From assembly GCA_008828725.1 (NCBI GenBank), contig MEHQ01003945.1:208146-272145 (forward strand): a stretch of 64,000 nt of DNA, written 5' to 3'. The notes below the pieces were generated by a model. That model saw only the letters and a program-made list of their open reading frames with translations. It had not been told where the DNA came from and searched no databases. Within the stretch, counting starts at the first letter, position 1, and each line of letters begins with the position of its first letter. The translations under genes were made by a program, and so were the position numbers. Positions 53,200 through 64,000 of this stretch are shown one piece after another. The DNA comes from Saccharina japonica (Eukaryota > Sar > Phaeophyceae > Laminariales > Laminariaceae).

Positions 53200-55880
53200 T
53201 GAAATATAACATGTTAAGACAAGAATAATTCACGTAGGAGGGGCTAGGGTCCATTTTAAGGGGCCGTCGTACGATGCTGAGGAAGCGTGTGTTGAAATTT
53301 AGAGCAAGACGTTTCTTCGCATTTTTAAACCAACAATATTTTATCTCAAGCAAGATATGCAACAGAATCCGTGTATCCAGGTACCGAAGCAACTGTTGAA
53401 TTTGAAGAGGCAAAATTAACAACTTGGGCTACCGGGCCATTTCGCGCCATCATTAACTACGCGACGTAATACACTCCAGGGAAAACCTTCCTGGGACCCT
53501 CTGTGATTGTTCAATAATGCGTCTCGCCTAAGAGTGGCTCAAACGCTAGAGGCACATCTATGGCCGCCTACTTAAGTTGGATTTCAATTTTTGCTGTGTT
53601 GAAGCGTATCTATAAATGGCACGTCCGACCCCTTTTCTGGCAGACCAAAAACGGGTGGTCGTCCACAGGAGAAGCTGGGATCGTTAATTTTGCGACTTCA
53701 AAAGTCAACATCATCGGCTGAATATGATACGGATCACTACGAACGTAGCTGGTGCCGAAAACAGCACAAGTCGCCCGCCGTGTAAGAACTTACAGGAGTG
53801 GGCCATTCTGCATTTCTGAAGTGGCATATAAATGAGTTTCGCCGTATCTTCAGTATACCCTCTGACTTATTATTTACTACGTGGAAGGACCTTCAACATA
53901 AGCTGGTCCCTCGATCTTTCGCTTCCTCCAACGTATTGCACGCGCTAGACGCAATCGGCAAATATGTAGCCACAGGCGGCGAAGCTGTAGGCAAATAACC
54001 ACGCGACGTCTATCGTCGTATCGCTCTTCGTCGTTGTGTAATGTTATTCCGCACTATCTTTGTCATACCACACAGCCGAATCTGGCTCAGGGAGGCCGGG
54101 CCTGGTGATAGTGCAATATACCATGTTCGACTTGATACTGCTGTACGCAGATGATCTGCCCGGCAAAACGTTGGTTGTACATACCACCTGGATTACCTCG
54201 CTCTTTAGGATGAATGTTCAGTACACACACTGCTGTGGGTGTGCTGGATGTGTCAGTCGGTTATATTTACCTGTACACCTCCAGCACACCGTTCTGATTC
54301 CTGGGAGATGCAAGTTTTGTGATCACAACAATACCTTACGACAGATGCACTAAAACCTATAGTGGATCGCAGTAAGTGGGGTCTACCTGGCGTATACCTC
54401 TGCTACGGGGGGGATCTGAGTCCATCAACCATGGTCACTGGGAACGAACGCCGGCATTGTAAGCGTATCGAAGAATGTCATCGTCACTCAGTAGGATTTG
54501 CCACTTGTTCGAGGCTATTGTGGTTTACGTATATTCTGGTCGAGACAACGGGAATGACGTAACCGATGTTGCAGTTTGTCTGGTGGGTCAAACCGTTTAT
54601 CGAAATGTGGAATGTTATCTTCTCATTAATTGCTCGTGTTGAATTTTCCATCTGTCTGGGCTTTCAGGATCGAGGCGCTTTGGTGTTGTTGTGTGATACT
54701 GAGGACCGTCCGCCACCGTTTGCCCGAAAAACCCTGTAAGGGCCGTATGATAAAGACCACCGCTGATTGCTAAGTGAGACTATCGGCCGTGTCGTACTTC
54801 AACAGTAGAAATACCCACATCTGCGGCCATGCCATACGTAATGCGGCGATACAATGGGTGAGTAAGACGGGCGCAAGTGTAGCTTGGCGACTCGCGACCG
54901 ACGTCACCGCCCCATGTTTTTTCAAACGGATGCCACTCACGGGTGTCCAAAATGCTGGAAGGAGCATTGCATGGAGGGCTTTCGACCTTTATTATACCGG
55001 TTCATGATATCCACGGTACGATACGAAACGCCCGCAGTACAAAGTGATAGTGAATGTTCGGCAATACCAAAGAAGTTTACACTAGAGCATCCGCGATCCA
55101 CTGCTGTCAGAACGTGGTCGTCATAACTAGCTTTACCGCGTAATGTAATACATAAGGAGGTATGGTCTTAACGTGAACATGCAAGCCGTTGTACCGGAGT
55201 CAGAGTGGAACACACTTATTTTCCACTTCGGAGATTCAGAATGGACGCTCGTGTAGGTTGTTACACCGCAGTTGACGTGTGCTGCATTATCGCACAAGCC
55301 TCGTGCGCCGTGTTTTGTAGTTTTTTCGGGTGCTTGTGTTGGCAGGAAGGAGCACAGGGTTCACAGTGCCGGCTTCTTGCGCGGACGATCACCCGCATTG
55401 CCGCTGCCAGGAAGCGCTCGGTCAAGTAACTTATGGGTACGCTTGAACACACAAACATATGACGCGAAACTTGATTAGCCGTACCTCGAACGTTTTGAAT
55501 GTCAAATACACGTAGGTGGGCTCAAACACAAATATATATGACCCCTAATTTGAGTAGCCGTGCGTCGAACGATATTAGCCACTTGAAGGTACGATGCACC
55601 AATAATGACGAATCACAGAGGGGCCAAAGAAGCCTTTCCCAGGGTTCAATGCGCCGTACTCCCATAAATGACTTGAAACACCTAGGCATACCCTTTTTGT
55701 ACGTTTGTCCAGTTGGGATTGTGTGCGTGTTGCTACGATCTGACCGAGCGTTCTCCCGAGAGTCTTTTAAATACCACCACTTAGAACCTCGATGAAAATC
55801 ACGTATTGGTTCACACACGGGAACGTTTACCTTTACCACGTCTTGCTTAAGGCGCCACGGTGAGAACGGTAGCAGGTATC
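53200..55880. other. 2.7 kb present in copy B but not in copy A
   Basis: Homology with copy A stops near 53200 (A: about 35390) and resumes near 55900 (A: about 35530). Inside I found no terminal repeats, no target-site duplication and no recognisable protein. It could be an unidentified insertion or a deletion from copy A. Confidence 0.5.
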
Positions 55881-56349
55881 CCCATCCTAACTTCAGTGTT
55901 GATCAGAGGTGACATCCGCTTACGAAGTATTTTCGGAACACAGGTTACAACACGTATTGCTGAATATATTTATCCCGCTGTGGCGGTTATTTCTCTGGAG
56001 CTCTAATAAGAATCTCGCGATTTGCTGGTGACGTTTTATTCAATATTAGGCACTACCAAGGTGGCACTGCATTGCCAAATCAAAGACTATACGTTGTTTC
56101 GCGGAAACGGAGAGGCAATGTGCGAGACACTCAAGTTAATGCTATTGGAAGCGGCAGACCTTTGCCAGACAATGCAGGTTTAGGATCTGACGAGGATTTC
56201 CCGATAACAGACATATTTTGACTCGTACTAACTCCAAGCTTGATCAGTGTTAAATGTACTGCTGCTTTTGATGGGGGTATTTTCGTCGTTGCCGTATAGA
56301 TAAAAGGCTAAACCGCTGGTTGGGGTCAACACAATACATGTGACAGCTT

Positions 56350-56571
56350 TTGTCAAATAACAGCACATCTAATCCGGACAAACGTGCAATGACTCCCGAA
56401 CAATGTGCGCTTTCCGTCTTGACGAGAGTAAAGAAGATAACAGAGCCCCACGAACGGTGTAATTTGCTTCATTGCACGCCAGACGATGTAGCAGCCTATC
56501 GAGCCGGTTGTGATCGACAATGGATCACTGGTATGCCACTGAGGTTTAGACATCGCCATTGCGATCGTTGA
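56350..56571 (+). other. 73-codon open frame in copy B, interrupted in copy A
   Basis: The frame encodes a charged product with TPEQCALSVLTRVKK and CTPDDVAAYRAGC segments. The DNA is collinear with copy A (about 36005-36200), where the same frame meets a TAA soon after the start. I recognise no domain. It may be a remnant of coding sequence from before the duplication, or chance. Confidence 0.15.
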
Positions 56572-57516
56572 ACCGAAGTGGGCCTGTCGGTATACTACAG
56601 CGACCAATGCGATGGGTATTACTGGCAGGAACCACTCGGTGCATAAGCACCATCCAAACTTGTGCTGCCAACTCTGATGAATACAGCCGAACCTATTTAA
56701 TAACCATAGCTGAAACGTTGATCGCAGGAACGATAACACATTTACACGATAAGTAATACAGTTGATCGATTCACCATCGCTGATTTTATCATGCAACGTT
56801 GAAGGTGATACCATCTATGATAGGGTCAACGCATCGGCCGTGGAACTCATGAGCCGTTGACGATGATCATATCACAAAGAGCGTCAAGATAAAGAGAAAG
56901 TTTATTAGGAATCGGGAACCGATAGAAAAATAAACTGTGGTTTGTTGTCGTAGAGAGAATTTGGCGTTATGGTTCATATTCTTGGCCGAGTAAGAAGTAC
57001 GTAGCACACTTCAGCAGCAGCTGGCATTGTTTGGTTTATCGTGCTTGTGAAAATACCAAGTGGATACCGCACGGAACGGTGCTGGCAGACTGGTAGAACA
57101 CGCGAACAGACAGGGCTGTTGTTTACAACTGGACAGCGGTCGCTCGCTGGACCAGATAATTCGTGATTTCTCGAGTTCACCGCTGGGCGGCGAGTCGGGG
57201 AATTAGCGAGGGCAACCACAACGTCGGAGGCGAAGCGCTGCATACGAGGCACAGACAGTGAGCACGGAAGCGTCGACACCGGGCATCGCATCGATCGGTA
57301 TGTTACTACGTGCAGATAGGAGTTGCTATTTGTCTCCTCAATTCCCGACACTGGCGGGCAGGGAGCTTGTGCGTTTGGAAACGGGTGGAGCGAGTTTTGT
57401 TGCTTGTGATAAATCCCAAAAACAAAATGCGGGGAAATAGATTTGACAGCAGCAGCTCAACATCATGATCAAGCACATGCGCATCGCGGCAACGAGATAT
57501 CATCAGACTCTCCCCT

Positions 57517-57754
57517 CGATCATGTAGGGATACGATGGTGCTCATAATCGTGAAAGCGACCATGTCTAGTCGTACTCGGTGGCCTGGGCGATGTGCAGAA
57601 TGATGTTTCAAGTATGCATGGAAACGTCGGCCGCACGATCATGTAGGGATACGATGGTGCTCGTAATCGTGAAAGCGACCATGTCTAGTCGTACTCGGTG
57701 GCCTGGGCGATGTGCAGAATGATGTTTCAAGTATGCATGGAAACGTCGGCCGCA
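57517..57754. repeat. 119-bp tandem duplication, nearly perfect
   Basis: CGATCATGTAGGGATACG begins at 57517 and 57636. The units match through CGTCGGCCGCA with one substitution seen (CATAATCG/CGTAATCG), so this is a very recent event. Confidence 0.95.
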
Positions 57755-57840
57755 CGAAGCACCCCGGGCTGGGACAAGAGCTACGGTGGTAGCGGTAACA
57801 ACAAATTCATACAGCAGCAGGCGGTTGGTACGTCGTCAAC

Positions 57841-58050
57841 CGAATATTATTGCTGTGGACCCGCAAACAAATGTGTACAGCAACAGGCGTGTCAACTGCA
57901 TATTACTGCTGTGTGTTATGCCAGGTACCGAATATTTTTGCTGTGGACCCGCAAACGAATGTGTACAGCGGCTGGTTTATGCAGACGGCGGTCGGCTTGG
58001 CGGGTGGCTTTGAAAAATTACTGCTGTTGAGTGTCAACCAAATATTCTTG
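57841..58050. repeat. 88-bp tandem repeat, 2-3 copies
   Basis: CGAATATTATTGCTGTGGAC at 57841 recurs at 57929, followed in both by CCCGCAAACRAATGTGTACAG. A third, shorter copy is near 58038. Confidence 0.85.
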
Positions 58051-58171
58051 CTGTGATATATGCTTTTGCGGCTTCACGTCACGTTGGGCGCAGACTAAGT
58101 CATATAATTTTTAAGTTGACCACAAAAATCGCTCAACATTACTGCTGTTGGGTGAGCCCTGATTTCATATT

Positions 58172-58598
58172 GTACCTATTATGACGTATTGCAATTGGGT
58201 TCATACGTTGCGGCGAGGCGACGAAACATTATTGCAATTGGGTTCATGTGTTCATGCGTTGCGGCAAGGCGGCGAAAAACATTGCACGTTGTGAGATATC
58301 GTGAAAAATTCTTGCCGGTACGCATCGCGCGTTCGCGGTGGGGTTGACGTGTACGTGCACGAGAAAAATATAAGGTACCTATTATGATGTATTGCAATTG
58401 GGTTCATACGTTGCGGCGAGGCGACGAAACATTATTGCAATTGGGTTAATATGATATGTTCATGCGTTGCGGCAAGGCGGCGCAAAACATTGCACGTTGT
58501 AAGATATCGTCCATCCGGAGCAACTGAAAAATTCTTGCCGGTACGCATCGCGCGTTCGCGGTGGGGTTGACGTGTACGTGCACGAGAAAAATATAAGG
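58172..58598. repeat. About 203-bp tandem duplication
   Basis: GTACCTATTATGAYGTATTG begins at 58172 and 58375. The second copy carries two small insertions (about 8 and 15 bases), and otherwise the units are nearly the same. Each contains its own inner duplicate of a TTGCAATTGGGTTCAT segment. Confidence 0.92.
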
Positions 58599-58599
58599 T

Positions 58600-58805
58600 G
58601 GCATAATGAACAAGTGATTCCCCATGCGGATGGCTGGGTGAGACATGTTCTTCATAGCCAAACGATCGACTCGAGGGGTCTTGAGCGCGAATTCAAGTAT
58701 ATAATATGGCAACATGAATGAATTGCTTCCCACCCGCATTGGTGGGTAAAGAAAACCTTCACAGCCAAACGCTCGAGAGGACTTGAGCGTGGATACTTGT
58801 AGATA
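58600..58805. repeat. Diverged direct repeat, spacing about 108 bp
   Basis: CATAGCCAAACGATCGACTC (near 58655) and CACAGCCAAACGCTCGAGAG (near 58760) mark two related copies, each followed by a CTTGAGCG segment. Confidence 0.7.
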
Positions 58806-58959
58806 GTCAACCGCAAGGGCAGAAATTGCGTATTGTTGGGTGAAAGTGAGTGGCATAACTCACAGGTTGCGGCAGGGCGACAAAAGCTAACAGCGCCGAA
58901 AGTACGGCTGGGTATAGTGCAACTGAATATTCTGGCTGGTCACCTCTCGCGCGGTCGCG

Positions 58960-59500
58960 ATGGGGCGCAGAATGTTTCAGAATGGTCACATTGTTTTGTC
59001 TGCTGACTAGCAGTACGTATATGCTCAATTTGAATTGCTGTGCGGTGTCACTGGATAATCTTGCTGGTACCTCAAACGCGGTTGGCGCAGATTATTCATA
59101 TGTTCACACTGGGCGCAGAACGTTTCAGAATGATCAAATTGTTCGTCTGCTGAATAGCAGTATGTGCATGCTCAATTTAAATAGCTGTGCAGGCAGTATC
59201 ACTGGATAATCTTGCTGGTACCTCACACGCGGTTGCGATGGGGCGCAGATTATTATTATGTTCACACTGGGCGCAGAATGTTTTGCGAGGGGCGCAGATT
59301 TTTAATATGTTCACACTGGGCGCAGAATGTTTCAGAGTGATCACGTTGTTCGTCTGCTGAATAGCAGTACGTGTATGCTCAATTTAAAAATAGCTGTGTA
59401 TGCTCGATTTAAAAATAGCTGTGCAGTGTCACTGGATAATCTCGCTGGTACCTCACACGCGGTTGCGATGGGGCACAGATTATTATTATATCCACACTGT
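58960..59500. repeat. About 150-bp tandem repeat, 3-4 copies
   Basis: GGGCGCAGAATGTTTCAGA occurs near 58963, 59111 and 59318, with a short copy at 59269. Each full unit contains GTCTGCTGAMTAGCAGTA, ATGCTCAATTT and CACTGGATAATCT followed by GCTGGTACCTC. Small duplications inside units vary the length. Confidence 0.88.
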
Positions 59501-60184
59501 AAGATAAAACCATGTCGAACACATTGGACCCCAGAACATTTTACCACGTTCTTGGTGTACCAAACTGAATATATCGTCGGCTCATCGTACACGGACACTT
59601 TCAACACAGTAGGAGCCACCGGCAGAACAAGGAACGAACCCGGCACCGGAAACTATTGAACAGTGGTTGGTCCCCAGTAATTGAGTAGGCAACGATACGT
59701 GTGCGTTCTTGCTAGTTTCGATATACGGATGTCATGCTTGAGACAACTTCACGTGAAGTTTGACGTCGACGTTGGTAGGACCGCAATGCCGACTCAACTC
59801 ACAACGGTCCTAATCGAAAGTTTATACTGAAGATCGAACGCTCCCTTCGTAAATGTCTGGCGTACGATATATTGTATGCCCTGTCACGTATTGTCAACCC
59901 TAACATTATATCAACGTGCTGACTCCGGGGAAATTGACGACATGAGCACGCACGGCACAGGGGGAGTCACCACGGGTGTATATTGATCACACGTTTGATA
60001 GCTAACTGAATAAAAATTGCTGCTAAACGCCCTGGGGGGCACTATGACACTCCCAGCGTTACAATGCGAACCGGGGCGTTTGCGACGTGACCGAGGCATA
60101 TTATGGAAACCTATTCCTGGAACCGTCTCCCTCAGGCGCGGTATAATTACACCTAACATTTGTTTCACGTTGTGTTTTTCCTGT

Positions 60185-60220
60185 ACGGTGCGGTGCATTG
60201 CGGTGCGGTCCGGTGCTTAT
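60185..60220 (+). repeat. (GTGCG)n block in copy B, left arm
   Basis: Short GGTGCGGTGC pentamer run at the place matching 37215 in copy A. The inverted form is at 60530-60605. Confidence 0.65.
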
Positions 60221-60529
60221 TTGGCTGAAGCGACCGCAATTGTACGATTTGTCGTTTCATGCATTCGCACCACACCACACTCTACTCGACGTCCACATAA
60301 AATATTCATCCGGAAAGCGCCGCACCATATCATTGCAGAAACGACCATCGGCCCTAAACGGCACCATTTAACTGAAACATCACTAATAATTGCGCGAGCG
60401 TTTTAGCGCCATACGAATGCGCAAGGCTGCGAGTACGCCGCGGCGTGTTGATTAACCGGCTCCTACCCATCCGGGGCGCATCCTTCGTTTTGAAACCTTA
60501 CGGTACTGAGTCTAGCTGCACCCATCGTG

Positions 60530-60605
60530 CGGTCACCGCAGCGCAGCGCACCGCACCGCATCGTATTCGAGAAAGGTACCGAAATTCGCGGCGCACCGCA
60601 AGCCA
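60530..60605 (-). repeat. (CGCAC)n block in copy B, right arm
   Basis: GCGCACCGCACCGCATCG and GGCGCACCGCAAGCC match the right arm at 37595-37735 in copy A. Confidence 0.6.
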
Positions 60606-61439
60606 GTGCAGCACACGCGCGTTCTCCTGTACGGGCATACTCCTTAGTATGGTACCCAATTTCTCTGTGAGATCCCACATGGATAAAATAGTAGTGTAGG
60701 CACACCACACCCAAGCCTGATATTTCGTGGGAGGTGTAGGCTCAACCGGGCGGACAATTCGATGCCCTACCAAATTTCATATACCAATGCTAACCAGAAC
60801 TATTGTGCAGGTCCAGTGGGATGCATATCATGATGGGTAGTTCCACCATACAGGGTCTACGCGCGTTGCAAAAGTTTCTGAAAAAATCATCTACAGTATA
60901 GTGTACAGTATAGTTTATATAACATAGCAGTGCAGTGTATAGTGCATCGTATATACAGTGTATATCCCTATAGTAGCACACCCCTACATCCTGCGACTAG
61001 AACATATCACCGTGGTTCGGTACTGCACCGTAAAAGGCCCTTGAACAAAGGTATGTATCTCTCCTACTCGTACCAGTATATATTTTATATTTTCGACTTA
61101 TTTATACATTTTGGCTGCGTATTCTGTGACCGTGGTGAATCGAAATACGGACGACGTGCCACCTGAGTGAATTAGAGCGACCACTAGTAGGGTTCGACCG
61201 CGCTACTTCATAAAAAAAACAACGCCACCTCTACGCGGAGGCGGGATATTGACTCGTCGGTGCATATTGATTGACCACCCCCCGGCCATTCACGGAGGCT
61301 TTGCCGCGTTCACTCCACGGTAGAGGTGAGGTAAAGGAAGTATGGTTAGGACAACGAACAACGACTAATTTTCGACCCCAGTCAAGTGGTCAGCCGATAG
61401 TTCCAAGCGCACAAGTGTAGGTAAGACCAGGTACCTCGG

Positions 61440-61880
61440 GCAGAATGCCTCAACTAACCCAATACCTTATTTAAGTGACCGGCGAAAGTGCACAAGAACA
61501 TTAGAGTACAATGAAGCTTCAGCCAATTAAAACATCATCGTGGAGACGCGGTTCGACCAGTTAGAATGCTAAGCTACTGGGCCATAACAAAGCACGCGAG
61601 ATCATGCTGTTTAAACATGCCCAAAACGCCAAAGCATCGAAGCCCCTGAGAAACGATTGAGACGATCTCACCGGACCAGCAAAACAAGTAAACAAGAGTA
61701 GTGTATGCGTTCGTAGCCGTTCGTGGCCTGGATGGCCACCGCGCTGAGTACGTATTCAGCACCGGGGTCGCTGTCTCTGTGGTGACACCCCTCTGCTTCG
61801 AAGCAGGAGGCCTCGACTAACACAATACTTACTTTTAGTGATCGGTACAAGTGCACAGGAATACTGAAGTGTTTGGTTAG
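61440..61880. repeat. Diverged direct repeat, spacing about 361 bp
   Basis: CTCAACTAACCCAATACCTT at 61449 aligns with CTCGACTAACACAATACTTA at 61811, and both go on through a GTGAYCGG...AAGTGCACARGAA series. It lies in sequence extra to copy A. Confidence 0.78.
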
Positions 61881-62844
61881 TCGATTCGAATTATTCGTGG
61901 AGGATAGTAAACTCGGAGTTTCAATTGAAAGACGCACCGCCACCATCACGACCATGCCCACAAGCACGACCACTACTACAAACATGCAAGAGGTTGTGTA
62001 GGTCAACGATGGGTTTCATATCTTCGCAGCGGTGTTTACTGTTACCCCATCTGTAAACAGGTCTATTTCATCGTGTTCAATTGCTTTACGAGCTTGATAC
62101 TATGTCGTAAATCCCAATAATTGTATCTATACTCGGTACGTTTTCCGTGTTTTCGGCACGTGGTTCGCACTTAGAGTTTAGCACAGGGCGTTTAGCACGG
62201 ATACTAAGCTTTTTGCTTACTCAAGTCAGCGCCCCATAGGCGTGTATAGTTGGGCGGGGCTTTATCAGCATCGTTTCGGGATACGCGGAACGTAAGAGCA
62301 GCAGCCCGTATCTATATAGCGAAACGACACGATGAGCTGTTGAAGAGTTATGACAAACATGTCCAGCGTGAATCTATAGCGGGTTAATGGTGTACTGCAA
62401 CATATGGTGCTAATGCTGATTGCTACATGTATAATGACGCATGGAAGAGAAATGACAAATTACGTCCTATTTGAACCAACGGAATACAAAATGTGTTGTG
62501 CTTGGAGTAGCAATGTTCAGCCAGCGGGTTCACCAAGAATGTATGAGGACTAACGCCGAGATCGGCGTGTCACTGGAGCCACGAAACGTGACGCAAGACC
62601 TATGCGCGCTATCCCCGTGCAAAAACGGCCATAAGGCTTGCTACATTCTGCAGTAGAACGAAGTGCACCACCCTGGCGTTTGCGTCCACGCCTTCCATAG
62701 CTGCCACGAAGTTGATCGCGCCAAATTATGATATTTGGGCCAACTCGGCTCGAGGAATCGGCGGCAATACACACACCTCACCGTCGTATACGCTGAAGAC
62801 ATAGGGGTCCGAGAGCACAAGAGAAATGATGCAACGTACAGACA

Positions 62845-62970
62845 TAACAGGTAATCGTTCGCGTGCAGGTGTTTTGCTCCTGGGATTCGCCATGCGTCCA
62901 TGTGCCCTGACATAATAGATAATCGTTCGCGTGCAAGAGGTTTGCTCATGGGACTTGCTATGCGTCCTTG
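62845..62970. repeat. 62-bp tandem duplication, single in copy A
   Basis: GATAATCGTTCGCGTGCA-type segments each end in ATGCGTCCWTGTGCYCTGACA. The matching place in copy A (about 39093-39150) has one unit, so this arose in copy B after the large duplication. Confidence 0.85.
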
Positions 62971-63348
62971 TGCGCTGACAGCAATCTCGAAAGTCAAACG
63001 AGACTGTGATGGGCGACCAACATATAGGATCGATCGTAGGCGCCGGATGTTGTGGTGGATGGTGCTACTTATGACGAGAGTGGTCAATCGGCCTTTCCTT
63101 GTCGTTTTTCCGCCAGGTGTGCCGCCCGCTACTCGTTATGCCTTGTGTTAACACAGGCGGCGCAGAAGGGCTCAGGGAAAAAAATGCCCATCTTCCAGTC
63201 TCCGTCTTGGGTTTGTCAAACAATACCAAGGGGCTGGTCTCGTCTGCGCTACTGTAGAATTTCTCCTCCAGTATTAATGTATCATTACTTTAACATACCA
63301 GGTATGCACATCAACATATCGAGCATAAACGTGACCCCCCCAGTGGCA

Positions 63349-63372
63349 GATATATATATATATATATATAAT
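63349..63372. repeat. (TA)n microsatellite
   Basis: About eleven TA units in a row. Confidence 0.95.
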
Positions 63373-64000
63373 TTATGCAGTCGTAGCCTTATTCAGATTA
63401 GACGAAGAGGGTGCTGATAGAATGAAACCTAATAAAGCGACACCTCTCGTCTGCGTAAATAATGGTTGACGTTCGCTCTGGGTTTGGTATTTCCCGCATT
63501 GTTTGTTTTTGGGGCTTAAACATTAAATAGTTTTTTACTGTGAGAGTGGACACGTAACATTAGGTTCAACGCGACAATGCGGAGGCCTTCCACATAGCTT
63601 CGGAACACCTAACATCAGGTTGAACTTACGGCTAGGACGATGTGGACCACGTGATTCTTCAATCACTAGTACTCTTTGGTAGGGCCGACCGATGACCTTA
63701 GGGCTGTTCATCCATCTACTGCGCTTTGCGGACGGTTCATGTTTGGGTTAGTTCCGACCCTAAAACATAAAAAAAACATTGTTAATATATGCATTGCGAT
63801 CCTTATACCGGATGCAGTTGAGCGGTTTAATAGGCATACGGAGGTTTGACGATGCTGCAGATAAAGCACGTGCACTTATGTTTTCAACCGCTACACATGC
63901 CGTGTCCTCTCCGTCCCCCATTTTGAGCAGTCTATGGCACAAAAATAGCTCCAGTCTTCAGGTACTCGAGGCCTACAGAAACGGTGTACAACTATCGGCC

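Larger units (their letters stand above)
45870..63960. repeat. Segmental duplication, copy B (with insertions)
   Basis: It is the partner of 30540-40370 in the same orientation, and its homology runs to within 50 bp of the window end, so it probably continues beyond. Extra sequence relative to copy A is at about 47030-48045, 51465-52488, about 53200-55880, about 57000-59550 and about 61200-62150. No long frame is kept across both copies except the weak one at 45870. Confidence 0.88.

Overview
The window looks like nuclear DNA of a stramenopile, most likely a brown alga, although no marker gene here fixes the species. It is gene-poor and intron-rich, with canonical GT-AG introns of 0.4 to about 11 kb. 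Its one convincing host gene has an architecture typical of stramenopile genomes: a Chlamydia-PMP-like beta-helix, then a cysteine-rich GCC2/GCC3-like region, then a multi-pass membrane domain carrying a YYYEVVECGRR motif.

That gene lies on the minus strand and runs leftward from at least 41.2 kb to its stop codon at 10,378. I placed seven exons by splice sites and phase: 41083-41166, 29630-29707, 21949-22266, 14145-14347, 13042-13330, 12319-12620 and 10378-11439. They total 2,336 bases and stay open in one frame to a single terminal stop. The two most upstream exons each encode one 26-28 residue beta-helix coil and are flanked by phase-1 introns. The 5' end was not found and may lie beyond the window.

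The introns hold most of the rest. The 7.6 kb intron (14348-21948) carries an array of short self-complementary GGAAGCTTCC/TTCCATGGAA motifs and a ~215 bp tandem array. The 7.4 kb intron (22267-29629) is mostly a young Ty1/copia retrotransposon, antisense to the gene, with 455 bp LTRs that differ at about 7 sites. Its gag-protease and pol frames are offset by -1 at a T-run, and it has lost a catalytic integrase residue and zinc-knuckle cysteines.

The right half is dominated by an old, strongly diverged direct duplication: copy A at about 30.5-40.4 kb and copy B at about 45.9-64.0 kb, collinear over at least ten anchors. Copy B is larger because it gained a 1.02 kb hAT-like non-autonomous element (51465-52488, with the empty site preserved in copy A), a CCATGGCAA array (47.0-48.05 kb), a patchwork of tandem duplications (57.5-59.5 kb) and two other blocks of extra sequence. 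The left part (1-10.3 kb) holds no gene I can support. It contains an AT-rich block and a ~126 bp, 14-copy tandem array (6690-8445) whose unit is 42 codons long and largely open in one frame.

No CRISPR array, rRNA or tRNA gene was recognised. Most of the short open frames look like chance frames in non-coding DNA.
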